Source: a candidate division SR1 bacterium Aalborg_AAW-1 (GTDB lineage Bacteria; Patescibacteriota; Gracilibacteria; Absconditabacterales; Absconditicoccaceae). From it: a stretch of DNA of 64,000 nt. Positions 23,522 through 34,024 of this stretch are shown here, in pieces. The DNA is taken from positions 186,001 to 250,000 of the forward strand of contig CP011268.1 in NCBI GenBank assembly GCA_001007975.1. The letters are read 5' to 3'. Within the stretch, counting starts at the first letter, position 1. Each line of letters starts with the position of its first letter. Made by a program: the position numbers and the translations under genes. Under the pieces are notes generated by a model, which saw only the letters and a list, made by a program, of their open reading frames with translations, had not been told where the DNA came from and searched no databases.

Positions 23522-23855
23522 CATCTTTAAGTTGAGACTGAGTAACATACCAGATATCCATATCACTCACTTCATCATTATCTAATGATTTTTCATCTTG
23601 AATGTATGCTATTTTTTTGTTTCCAAAGCGGATAATATAATTCAATTGATTTCCCTTAGGTGCCACAAAACTTATAACATTATATCATGACAACTCATAT
23701 TCTCCTGGATAGTCTATCACAGCTGTTCATACATTCGTATATGCTACTGTTTCTCCTTGCAATAATCTCAATGTCAAAAGAATTCAAGCAGGAACTTCTC
23801 CATCACCAATATAAATAGTATCGAATAATACAATACCTCAATCAACTTGTTTCAT
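23475..23855 (-). CDS. degenerate MBL-fold (UlaG-like) protein
   Basis: 126 residues. The pattern AVIDYPGEYELSGYNVISF, then YIIRFGNKKIAYIQDEKSL and SDMDIWYV, matches the middle of UlaG-like metallo-beta-lactamase-fold proteins (PGEYE, then a beta-strand and a loop). The HxHxDH metal-binding motif is absent, and the protein is about half normal length. It is probably a non-catalytic relative. It lies 35 bases after the pilin-like gene on the same strand, so it may belong to that operon. Confidence 0.5.
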
Positions 23856-23890
23856 AATACACATATATAATAAAATAAATATATTTCCAA

Positions 23891-25216
23891 CTATTTAAAG
23901 AAATTAGGATTTACAAGATAGAGAATAATTCATAACGATCATAATGCGGCTATAGTATACACCACTTTCATCACTAATCACTTTCCTGTTTTGTATTGAT
24001 CAGGAACAGTCATCATAAATCATCATACAATCAAGGTACCAAAACACACTAATAAAATAGCAGAGACCAATATTCTAATAATTGCTCCCATCAAAATAGG
24101 AAACGCACTGACAGAATTAACGGTCGTTACATCTCATGATAGTCACGTATTATTCGTATTCCCATACATAATACAACGTCATATGAATGGTATGTTGGTA
24201 TTGAGCTTGATACCACAGTTACACTTTTTAGGATCACATTTTTCACAAACAGAGACAGTATCTTGTACACCCTTATCATTTTGAATTTGCTTTGTAATTT
24301 TTTTATATCCTGATTTACACGAACATCCATCTCCTTGTCATTCACCATTCCAAGTAAAATTATTAGTATAGTTATATCAATTTGGTAATGGATTTTTGAA
24401 ACACGAAGCAGTAGGAGCATTAGGAGTTCATCATCCATTAGAATTATCGGCACCATTACCCTGTTGTCATCCATTAGCAGTTCCATCTCAAGCAGAAGAA
24501 GTAGTACAGACTGGAATAGATATAGATGAATAAGTTGCCTGTTTCTTATCAGCAGATAATTGCCATGAAGAATTGCTGGAAGATGATGAAGTATTGATAT
24601 AACAACACTGATTTGATTCCACTTTTACATTTGACTTCACTTGCTCAAACAATGTTGTAAATTTTTGCTCACAGATAGTACTATTTTGTGTTCATCAGTT
24701 TGTGGTTGATCAATTTTGTGTTCAATCAGTTGGTAAGTTTGAGGTTCAAGACTCCTTGAGTGTATTACAGATCATAGCAGCATTAAGAGTTTTAATACCA
24801 ATTTTACCATCAGGAGTAAGTCATAGTGAACACTTACTATTGATATATGTTTGTAGTTTAACAACATCAGATTGTTTTACATTACTATTGTATGATGTTC
24901 AAGCTGTCCAAGTAGATACATTAGCAATATTTTTAGACCAAAAGGAACCCCAGCTCGAACTTTCAAAAATGGTACCATTATTACAATTTGCAAAATTATC
25001 ATGCCAACTTGTAGAACCTTCTATTTGATTATCTCGCCCATTAAAATCAAACTTATTTTTATCAACTCAAGGAAATAAAGATTGTAAAGAAATTGTACTC
25101 GATCATCTGAGTGTAATAGAACACAAAGGATTAGATTGTGCTGCACTATATTGTCCACTAAAAACTACCATTCCTATCAACAAAACCATAATCAGAGCAT
25201 ATTTTTTCAACAACAT
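23891..25216 (-). CDS. secreted pilin-like protein with peptidoglycan-binding motif and two C-terminal helices
   Basis: 441 residues. It has a signal peptide (MLLKKYALIMVLLIGMVVF ... SAAQS). At about residues 115-155 there is a segment like a PG_binding_1 domain (DVVKLQTYINSKC ... LTPDGKIGIKTLNAAM). A Gly/Ser/Thr/Asn-rich spacer and a Cys-rich region follow (CSCKSGYKKI ... VCEKCDPKKCNCG). Two membrane helices form the C-terminus (ILVSAILLVCFGTLIVGGFM, VVYTIAALGSLGIILYLV). The helix pair resembles VirB2/TrbC-like pilin proteins common in CPR genomes. A structural role at the surface is inferred. It follows ftsK by 25 bases. It ends in TAG. Confidence 0.6.
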
Positions 25217-25241
25217 GATACTACGATTGGATAAAGTAAAA

Positions 25242-27470
25242 CTACATCAATATTTCTCTCGCTTTTGCTCCTTCTTGTGGTCAGACCACTCCTCTATTTT
25301 CCAATTCATCCATAATACGAGCAGCACGCGCAAATCACAATCACAATCTTCTCTGCAATAAAGTAGCTGATGCTTTACGTGTTTCAAGTACTATTTCTAT
25401 AGCCTGCTGAATTAAATCCTCATCATCGCCATTTCATCATCATACATATTGTCCTGATGCAGATTCTGGTTTCGCCTCTAAGATACGAACGATCTCAGGA
25501 TGATAAATATCCTCTTCTTGAAGTCACTGCATATATCTACGCTTAAGAGAAGTAATAACACTATCAATTTCATCAGTATCTACAAATGGCGCCTGCACTC
25601 TCACAGGGTGTTTTGTAGTAGGATCCATATATAACAAATCTCACTTACCAAGTAAATCTTCAGCACCTTTGATACCCAGTATCGTACGAGAATCAATCTG
25701 TGACACTACTCAGAATGCAATACGAGTCGGAATATTTGCTTTAATTAATCAGGTAATCACATTTACTGATGGTCTTTGTGTAGCAACGATAAGATGAATA
25801 CCTACAGCACGTGCTTTCTGTGCAATACGAGTGATACAATTTTCTACTTCTTTTTTATTTCCTGACATCATCAGATCGGCCAATTCATCTATAACAAATA
25901 CAATACGATATAATTGTTCATCCGGAAATTTTGCATTATATTCGGTGAGCTTTTTTACTCTTGCTTTAGCAAGTTTGGTATATCTTACTTCCATCTCCTC
26001 GACTGCTCGTTGCAACAATTTCAAAGCTTTTTCTGACTGAGTTACAATAGGGGCTAATAAATATGGTAGTCAAGCATACATTTCCAGTTCTACTTGTTTA
26101 GGATCTACCATAAGAAATTTGAGTTCATTTGGATTGTTTTGGTACATTAAGGAAAGAATAAAATCGTTTACTCCTACGGATTTACCAGAACCTGTTGCTC
26201 CAGCAATCAGAAGATGAGGCATATCTTCAAGCGACTTGATTACATTCACTCCATCAATCGCTTTACCTAGAGTCATATTCATGAGTCATTTTTGCATCGT
26301 CTGTGTAAAATCAGAAGATCATAAGACATCACCAAGATGCACCATAGTAGGTTTTGGATTAGGAATTTGGATACCCACACAATCAGTACCTGGAATAGGA
26401 GCAACAATACGGAGTGCTTTAGATTTCGTAGCTAGTGCAAGATCCTGTTTAAGATTCTCAATAGTAGAAATTTTGATACCTGGTTCTGGTTTTACACGTA
26501 TTTGAATAATCGATGGACCAATATCAAAACCATCAATCGATACAGGAACACCAAATTCTATCAATTTAGATTGCACAACTTCTGCTTTCTTAGCCAAAAG
26601 TTCATGATTAACTTCTACCGTACCCTGTTGTCTACGCAACAAATCCAAGCCAAAAGTTGGTTTATCCTTAGGGAAAGAAATAGAAGCCATAGTTTTTTGA
26701 TGCACTTTATCATCAACTGATTTAGCCAAAGTAGATTTCAGTGCCGTCTTAAGAAGTGAATTTTCTGAACGAGCTGATCATCCTCCAAAAATATTCTTCA
26801 ACAAACTTCACTGTTCGGTCTCATCCGTGTCAGATTGTTGCTCTTTTTCTAATTTTGCCTTATAAGCATCATAACTCAATTCTTTTTTTCAAGAGGTTTT
26901 TTCTGACTTAGAGGAAGTTGGTCTGCGCTCAAGTGATTTTTGCTCCGGAAGACGTATATTGAGACGAGGAATAGGAACAGGAATATTAAATTTATAGAAA
27001 ATCCATATAATAAGAATAACAAGTAAGGTAATAATTACTCACTTAATAGCCATAGGATTATCGGCTCCAAATCCTTGTTCAAGAAGATAAAAAATAGGCC
27101 ATGAAATATAACCACCTTCTTCAGTATAAGAATTACCTTTTGGATCATCCAAGAGAGGAAAATTAAGAATTGCTGAAATCAACAACATTAATATTCCAAA
27201 CTGTTTGGTAAGTACACTAATAAGATGTCATTTGAGCAAGACAAGAACACCAAATATGATACTTACAGCAAAAAATGGCGGTGTACCCATTTTACCAAAA
27301 ATAAAATACGATGCTTGATGAAATCGCTGTAAAATTGGACTTGTAGGAGCCATAAAAAATGCAAAAAAGTACAATACTCAAAGAATAATAAATCCTCGAC
27401 CTATTGTATATTTATCCAAAGTGATACCAGACCTTCTTTTCGATCTATAGGTAGTACGTCTTCTTGCCAT
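25242..27470 (-). CDS. ftsK: DNA translocase FtsK/SpoIIIE
   Basis: 742 residues: an N-terminal membrane domain of about four helices, a basic linker, the beta/RecA motor with Walker A ([17 protein letters not shown]) and Walker B ([15 protein letters not shown]), and a C-terminal winged-helix gamma domain ([20 protein letters not shown]). It pumps chromosome ends through the septum toward dif. Conserved glycines such as EMYAGLPYLLAP and [14 protein letters not shown] are TGA. The linker is short compared with E. coli FtsK. The pilin-like gene lies 25 bases downstream. It ends in TAG. Confidence 0.94.
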
Positions 27471-27547
27471 AAAATCAATACTGCAATGTCAATAAATAAG
27501 ATTATTGTAACTAATTTTTTCAAGAGTTCAAGTACAAATAACTTAAT

Positions 27548-27577
27548 TAAAAAAAGACTACACTTTGCAGTGCAGCC
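27548..27577 (-). terminator. intrinsic terminator after typA
   Basis: On the minus strand GGCTGCACT pairs with AGTGTAGTC (9 pairs including G-U) around GCAA, followed by seven T. Confidence 0.8.
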
Positions 27578-27644
27578 TATTCATTATACATTGATACCTT
27601 AATATCACACATTCTAAAATAGACTATAAACAACACAATTCTAT

Positions 27645-29471
27645 TTATAATGCATTTTGTTTTCTCGCCTGAGCTCTTGCTCATTCTGTAAGATATATTT
27701 TACGAATTCTGATAGTTTTTGGAGTAATCTCTACATACTCATCAGTACCAATATACGCCAATGCATCTTCAAGCGTCATTTTATGGATAGGTTCTAGCCT
27801 CATCGCTTCATCATGACCTTGTGATCTCATATTAGTAAGTTGTTTATTTTTCGTAAGATTAACTTCCATATCTCCTGGTTTTGCAGACTCACCAACAACC
27901 ATACCTTCATATAATTCATCACCTGGTTCTACAAAGATAGTTCCTCTTTCTTGTAACTTCCAAATACTATATCTCATAGCCACTCCTTTATCCATAGATG
28001 TCATAGAACCATTGATTCTCTTCTTAATCTCTCCTTTATGTCTATCATAATGAGAAAATGAACTATACATAATACCTTCACCTTTCGTCATCAAGATAAA
28101 TTCAGCTCTGAGACCAAGTAAACCTCTTGTTGGACACTCAAACGTTAACGTTGTCAATCCATTATGTGAAACCATGTCAGTCATCATTCCTTTACGATCT
28201 GACAGCATAGTAATAATAGTACCAGAAAGATCATCAGCAACAGTAATAACTACTTGTTCGATAGGCTCCATAAGTTTACCATCTTCTTTTTTCATAATAA
28301 CCTGTGGAGCTGACACTTGAAGTTCAAATCCTTCTCTTCTCATCGTTTCAATAAGCACTGAAAGATGCAGTTCTCATCTACCAGAAACTGGATATCTATT
28401 TCATTGATCAAAATCTACTTTCAATCATACATTCGTTTCCAATTCTCTCGCTAATCTATCCATAATATTACGAGAAGTTACGAGTTTACCATCACGTCCC
28501 ATAAATGGACTATCATTCACTAAGAAATCCATTGTCAAGGTCGGTTCATCGACATGAATAGGAGGTAAAGGAATAGTACCATCTTCTCAGACTGTTTCAC
28601 CTACAAAAATATCACTCATACCGGCAATAGTAACGACATCTCCAGATTTTGCTTCTTTCTGTTCAATTCTCGTTAAACCCAGCGTTGTAAAGACTCTCGA
28701 TATTTTTCCTTTACGTTGGTTTCCATTATTATCAAAAACAATAACTTGCTGACCCGGTGTAAGTGTACCTGCATAGATACGTCCTACTCCAAGTCTTCAA
28801 AGATAATCATCATACCCCAGATTTACTACCTGCATCTGTAATGGTTCTGAAGAACGATCTGCAGGAGGAGTAACATGATCAAGGATCATATCAAATATAG
28901 GAATAATACTTTTTGGTGGGTTAGCTGGATCAAATCCCTCTAAAGACGCAAGAGCATAACCATTTTTTGCACTTGCATAGACGATAGGAAAATCTGCTTG
29001 TTCATCATTTGCTCCAAGAGTTAAGAAAAGATCAAATAATTCATTAATAACCCATTCTGGTCTTGCCGTTGGTTTGTCAATTTTATTAATCACAACGATT
29101 GGTTTAAGGCCTAGTTCAAGAGACTTTTTCAATACAAATTTCGTCTGAGGCATAGGTCCTTCATAAGCATCTACCACAAGAAGTACAGAGTCTACCATAC
29201 GCAACACTCTTTCTACTTCAGATCAAAAATCAGCATGTCCTGGAGTATCTACAATATTGATTGTTTCAGTTAAACCATCATGTTCATAAGAAATAGCTGT
29301 ATTTTTAGCATAAATAGTAATGCCTCTTTCACGTTCTTGATCATTATTATCCATAAGAAGATCAGCACCCTCCAATTTTGCGAGAGTTCCAGATTGTTGA
29401 AGTAGTTGGTCAACAAGAGAAGTTTTCCCATGATCTACATGGGCAATAATAGCAACAGTACGTACAGACAT
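27645..29471 (-). CDS. typA: translational GTPase TypA/BipA
   Basis: 608 residues, the normal length. The G domain shows [38 protein letters not shown] and [13 protein letters not shown]-like domains follow, and the C-terminal domain contains [19 protein letters not shown], a signature of TypA. It assists late ribosome assembly and growth under stress. TGA in [10 protein letters not shown] and DDYLG reads as Gly. It is monocistronic with its own terminator and is divergent from the small membrane pair. Confidence 0.95.
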
Positions 29472-29690
29472 AATGAATAATAAGAATTTTTAAAAACACA
29501 AAATCAAGCACACAAAGAATGATGATACAACGATCATACAAAATCAAAAATACAATAAGAAAAATCGTCAGAAAATATAGTCAGAAACTAGATTTTTTGA
29601 AAAGAGAATACAGAAAACACAACTTGCCTATAATAATATAATGGAAAAGAAGCGTAATTGCAAGTATTTTTACAGTATATTGCATACATA

Positions 29691-29718
29691 TTGAATTTCA
29701 AAGAGTTTTTTATATACT
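29691..29718 (+). promoter_or_regulatory. sigma-70 type promoter for the membrane-protein pair
   Basis: TTGAAT, a 16-base spacer and TATACT, ending 27 bases before the ATG at 29746. The rest of the 274-base typA/29746 divergent region shows nothing else recognisable. Confidence 0.5.
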
Positions 29719-29745
29719 ATAAAACTATTTTAATGTAACCTATAA

Positions 29746-30258
29746 ATGGAAACTCGTAAAACAATTGATACAGTAAAAAAAGAAAGAAGAATATTAAAAA
29801 AAACTTCTCTCCTTATTCAATCTCAAAAAAACACTATAAAAGCGCTTAGCAATATTATATCATCATGAGTATGATACCTACCCTGAGCCGGTCCAATGAA
29901 AAGCTTATGAGAAGGAATTGTCTGAAAAGATTTTTTAACGAAAAGAAAAATACGTTTAAGTGAACAATTATTGAAAATAACTGCTTGAGCGAGTTGATTG
30001 ACAGGTTATTATTACCTTCTCAAACCATATTTTAACGGAGCTGAACCAACTCTGGATGATATAAGTGGTTATGCTAGTTTAGAATTATGTAATATGGCGC
30101 TGTATACATTATCCTTATTAGCAGCTGGTTGAGAACAAGCACAAAAAGTAAAAAACATCAAACAACAACTTTACGAAACAATCCAAACCTCTAAAAAAAT
30201 AATAAGAACAACAAAATGAAATAAAAAACATAAAAATGAAAACAATATAAGCTCCTAA
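29746..30258 (+). CDS. small membrane protein with pre-toxin (PT-TG)-like motif, copy 1
   Basis: 170 residues, read through about nine TGA codons. A basic N-terminus is followed by the segment YLPGAGPMKSLGEGIVGKDF at residues 44-63. This fits the P-x-x-G-x-x-K ... G-K-D pattern of pre-toxin TG domains found just before toxin modules in polymorphic toxins. Two hydrophobic helices (ITAGASGLTGYYYLL, LCNMALYTLSLLAAGG) and a Lys/Asn-rich tail follow. No toxin domain is attached. The next gene has the same arrangement, so the two are probably paralogues. Function unknown. Confidence 0.6.
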
Positions 30259-30287
30259 AAAATAGTATTCACTTTATATAAAGTATT

Positions 30288-30773
30288 ATGAAGATCTTAC
30301 AAAAGACATATCATTATCTACAATTATTGAGGAAAAAACCATGAGTTGCACAAGCATTATGGGTTATACCAGTTTTTGGTTTATTAAAAAATCTTATTGA
30401 CACTCTGATTATAGGAAAAGATGTTGTTTCACAAAGAAAATTTGGAGTAAAAGAGAAATTTTTTAAAACACTTTCGGCACTATTTTCATTGTGTTTTTGG
30501 CGAGTCATTCTCGTATCTTATTCAAACAATAATCATTTTAATACCTATCTACTTATTTGAGTAACAACTGCACTTCAAGCAGGAAATCGATGATGCTATA
30601 TATTAGGTGTATATTTTTCTGGTGAACTTCAAAAAATCTTACAAATGAATACAACACACATTAAAAGTAATACAATAAAAGCAATACAATGAGCAAATAA
30701 AATATTATCTACAACAAAAAAGGGTGCTCAAACACTATGAAACACCATTAAGAAAATAAAAATAAACAAATAA
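30288..30773 (+). CDS. small membrane protein with pre-toxin (PT-TG)-like motif, copy 2
   Basis: 161 residues. PVFGLLKNLIDTLIIGKD at residues 28-45 lines up with PGAGPMKSLGEGIVGKD of the preceding gene. Both are followed by a basic stretch, hydrophobic helices (FFKTLSALFSLCFWRVILV, YLLIGVTTALQAG) and a Lys-rich tail (TTKKGAQTLGNTIKKIKINK). It lies 29 bases after copy 1 on the same strand, in an otherwise minus-strand neighbourhood, so the pair is one operon. Seven TGA codons read as Gly. Function unknown. Confidence 0.6.
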
Positions 30774-30801
30774 TTAATTCAATATATTTAAAAATAATAA
30801 C

Positions 30802-32193
30802 TTATCCCACACTTCCTTCCATCTCCATTTCGATCAAGGTATTAAGTTCTCCTGCATACTCGAGAGGAAGTTTTTTGACGACATCAGAGAAGAATCAATT
30901 CACCACCATAGCCATTGCTTTCTCTTCTTCGATACCACGTGACATCATATAAAAGAGTAATGCCTCATCTACTTTACCAGCACTTGCTTCGTGAGCTATC
31001 GTCGCACTATCATTATCGACATGAATATAGGGAATAGTAGTCGAGACAGACAGATCATCCATAAGAAGAGCATCACATTCGGTTGCATTCGTAGCATTAT
31101 GTGCAGATGCTTTGATATCCACGATACCACGATAGGTAGCTATACCTCCGTCTTTTGAGATAGACTTGGATACAATCGTAGAACTCGTATCGCGTCAGAT
31201 ATGGATAATTTTACTTCCGGTATCTTGATTCTGATCTTTACCAGCTACGGCAATACCAAGCATATCAGCTTTCGATCTATGACCTTTCAAGATAGAACAC
31301 GGATATAACATCGTCGTACATGATCACAGATTCCCATTCACCCGCTCAACATATCCATCATCCTCAACGATGGCTCTCTTGGTATTGAGGTTATAGGTAT
31401 TCGTCGATCGATTTTCTACCGAACTATATCTCATCTGTGCACGTTTTCCCACATAGACTTCCACCAGTCCTGCATGGAGCGACTTTTTGTCAAACTTCGG
31501 AGCACTACATCATTCAATATAATCACCTTTTGCATCATCATCGATAATAATCAAAGTATGCTCAAACTGCCCTCCTCCATAGGTATTCATACGAAAATAT
31601 GCCTGTAATGGTTCATCTACGATCACTCATTTAGGTACATAGATAAATGTACCTCCTGACCAGACCGCTCCATGTAAAGCAGCAAATTTATGGTCGTGAG
31701 CGGGGACGAGTTTCATAAAATATTTTTGTACCAATTCTGGATATTTATTAATTGCTTCTGGCATATCTTCGAATATTACTCCTTTATCAGCCCATTTCAT
31801 CTTCAGTTTATGATAAACATTCTGGCTATCCATCTGTCCACCAGCTCCAGCGAGATACTTGCGTTCAGCTTCTGGAATACCAAGACGAGCAAATTTTTCT
31901 TTGATTGTAGGATCTACCTGATCTCGGTCAGTTTGATAGTTTTCAGCATTTTTGGGCTTAGCATAATAGACAATATCATCGAAATTCAATCCCGAAAGAT
32001 CTGGTCACCAAGTTGGCATATCTTTTTCAAGAAATATCTTCAATGATTTCAATCTATGATCCAACATCCATTGTGGTTCTCCCTGATCAACAGAAATTGC
32101 TCTCACAGTCTCTTCCGTTAAGCTATTCAGAAAAATCGAATATTCGATATTATCAGGGGTTTCGAGGGTATGTTTCAAGGCTCCAACAGACAT
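30802..32193 (-). CDS. sufB: Fe-S cluster assembly scaffold SufB
   Basis: 463 residues, the usual size. Recognisable are MSVGALKHTLETPDNIEYSI at the start, KYLAGAGGQMDSQNVYHKL, LHGAVWSGGTFIYVPK, the beta-helix core with VEVYVGKRAQMRYSSVENR, and HEASAGKVDEALLFYMMSRG near the end; the C-terminus is LNTLIEMEMEGSVG. SufB receives sulfur and builds the cluster with SufC. No sufD, sufS or sufU is visible here, and sufC lies 23 kb away. TGA codons are used as Gly at many points. Confidence 0.93.
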
Positions 32194-32280
32194 CTATAAA
32201 TAGCAATATAAATAAGAGAAGTATAAGAATCTCTTATCACAATTCACGTCTTTTTTATAAAAAACTATGATTTAAATATA

Positions 32281-32309
32281 TAAAAAACTTCCCAAGACAA
32301 TAAGGAAGT
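32281..32309 (-). terminator. intrinsic terminator after the CHAP gene
   Basis: On the minus strand ACTTCC pairs with GGAAGT across an 11-base loop, followed by six T. Confidence 0.65.
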
Positions 32310-32321
32310 ATTTCAATACTA

Positions 32322-32858
32322 TTAATAAATATATCAAGCAGCAAGATCAGATGAAATAACACGTGTGGTTACTATATTTTTTCACTGAAAATTCATATCT
32401 TTCACAATAATTAGCCCATTATCTCCAACATACTCTACAATAGCTACATGCCCAAGAGATCATGCTCATTTTCAAGGTTTAAAGACAGCAATAGCTCAGA
32501 TCTGTGGAACTATACCTGTATCTATTCAAGCATTTTGAGCATTCAATAACCAATCTTTTGCATCTCATGTAATGCGATTCTCTCATTTCCCAAGAAATAA
32601 ATCAGGTCTCTGACTAGCTACATATGACGTACAATATCAAGGAGCAAATCATAAAGCATCTTGTAGTAGAATTTTCTTAGCACTAATAATTTGTCATTTT
32701 CTATACTGCTGCATATCATACAGAGGAATAGGTTTTTGTTGTTCAACTGATACAACAGATTGGGGTATTACTAATTCAGGAATATAATCAAGAGGTTGTG
32801 CAATCGTCGTTCATAATGAAATAATAGTCATCGAACCTGCAATACAGTATTTAATCAT
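32322..32858 (-). CDS. secreted CHAP-domain amidase/peptidase
   Basis: 178 residues: a signal peptide (MIKYCIAGSMTIISLGTTIA), a spacer, then a CHAP domain with the catalytic Cys in GFAPGYCTSYVASQRPDL and the His in GAGSLGHVAIVEYVGDNGL. The ITGDAKDWLLNAQNAGI and VPQIGAIAVFKPGKG segments are also typical. CHAP enzymes cut peptidoglycan stem peptides or amide bonds; here it would act outside the membrane. About ten TGA codons are needed, including those in the motif PGYC. Single gene, with its own terminator. Confidence 0.87.
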
Positions 32859-33084
32859 TAAACAAAAGAACTAAATCGTATCGACCTCATATCACATATA
32901 ATCTGCAATACGCAATCTCAACTACTCTATTATAATAATGACAATATCGATATTTACGAAAAACAAACATTTCTGACTCTAATCAGAGTTGACTTTATCA
33001 TATTCTTCATATCAAAATCATAAAATACAGTACCAGATTACATAGTATTGATATATAAGAGTTATCAGGATTTATGTATTTTTA

Positions 33085-33112
33085 TTGACAATATAATATA
33101 TATAATTATAAT
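33085..33112 (+). promoter_or_regulatory. consensus-like sigma-70 promoter of the AT-rich orphan
   Basis: TTGACA, 16-base spacer, TATAAT, 25 bases before the ATG at 33138. The rest of 32859-33137 holds only a short ACTCT/AGAGT inverted repeat and AT-rich sequence. Confidence 0.65.
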
Positions 33113-33137
33113 AAATAGTTTTATATTATTATACCAT

Positions 33138-33653
33138 ATGAATATGAAAAATATTATTAATAAATGAAAAGAATTCATTCAAAACAACATTCCACATTCA
33201 GTAAAAGTTTGAGTTGCATCTTTATTACTTAGTACTATGACTATACAAAATTGTGATGATAAAAATCATTCAGTAAAACATTCAGAAATCAAAAACATTC
33301 AAAATATTTATAGAAATGATGTAACAATAGATAAAAATGTAATAAACATGTTATTATGACTAAAAGACATTCCACTAAACTATTACCAACCACCAGAAAA
33401 TGCAACATTGCATTTTAAAGCAGTAAAAAATGATAATGTAACATACATATATTCTGAAGGCAAAGGAGATGATAAAATTGAATTAGATATAGATTTTAAT
33501 GAATTTACTAATAAGATTAATATTGATATTAGTAAGTTACAAGAAAAATCTAAACAAAAAATAGATTATGAGCACATAAATAAAATTATTGGTATGTTAG
33601 AATTTATTTTTAATAGATTTAATAACGAACTTGATAGCACACCAAGATGATAA
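33138..33653 (+). CDS. orphan membrane- or lipid-anchored protein, unknown
   Basis: 171 residues, not recognised. An N-terminal basic region and hydrophobic stretch (SVKVGVASLLLSTMTIQ) precede Asn-Cys-Asp-Asp; the Cys is placed like a lipoprotein Cys but the lipobox is not canonical. The rest is charged, Asn/Lys/Ile-rich (DDKIELDIDFNEFTNKINID) and may form a small alpha-beta domain. Base composition is visibly more AT-rich than the neighbours. It has a very good promoter of its own and lies alone on the plus strand, which hints at recent acquisition. Confidence 0.55.
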
Positions 33654-33816
33654 TAATTTCTTATTAAATATAATATTAAATTTTGATTAAAAAAATATTA
33701 TAAAAAGTATTATATATTGGTTTTTATTTAAAAGTAAAAAAGCACTGAATTCTCACAGAAAAAACACTTGTCATAATAGCAAGTATTATTTGCTCGCATT
33801 TTACAAAAAATAAAAA

Positions 33817-33844
33817 AGCCTAGTAAATCAAAAGATTACAAGCT
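33817..33844. terminator. bidirectional terminator
   Basis: An AGC-TAGTAAATC / GATTACA-GCT imperfect stem around AAAA is flanked by A-runs on the left and T-runs on the right, so it can stop both the plus-strand orphan and transcripts from the tRNA-Leu side. The interval 33654-33816 shows nothing else. Confidence 0.6.
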
Positions 33845-33852
33845 TTTTTATT

Positions 33853-33933
33853 TGCTGGAGAGGAGACTCGAACTCCCAAGCGCAAGGCACACGAACCTCA
33901 ATCGTGCATGTATACCAATTCCATCACCCCAGC
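33853..33933 (-). tRNA. tRNA-Leu (anticodon GAG)
   Basis: Acceptor GCTGGGG/CTCCAGC, anticodon arm CACGA-TTGAGGT-TCGTG (GAG, reading CUC/CUU) and T arm GGGAG-TTCGAGT-CTCCT are present, with a class II variable arm. CCA is not encoded. Confidence 0.92.
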
Positions 33934-33944
33934 ACAATAAATAA

Positions 33945-33983
33945 ATAAGCACAACAAAACATTAATAACATTGTTGTGCTTAT
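33945..33983 (-). terminator. stem-loop between the sigma-4/HARE gene and tRNA-Leu
   Basis: Perfect 13-bp arms (ATAAGCACAACAA / TTGTTGTGCTTAT) around a 13-base loop, followed on the minus strand by TTATTTATT. It is placed 40 bases after the sigma-like gene stop, so it may act as terminator or processing site. Confidence 0.5.
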
Positions 33984-34024
33984 ATATAGCTACTTACTAC
34001 TATAAAATCAAGATCATATTATCA

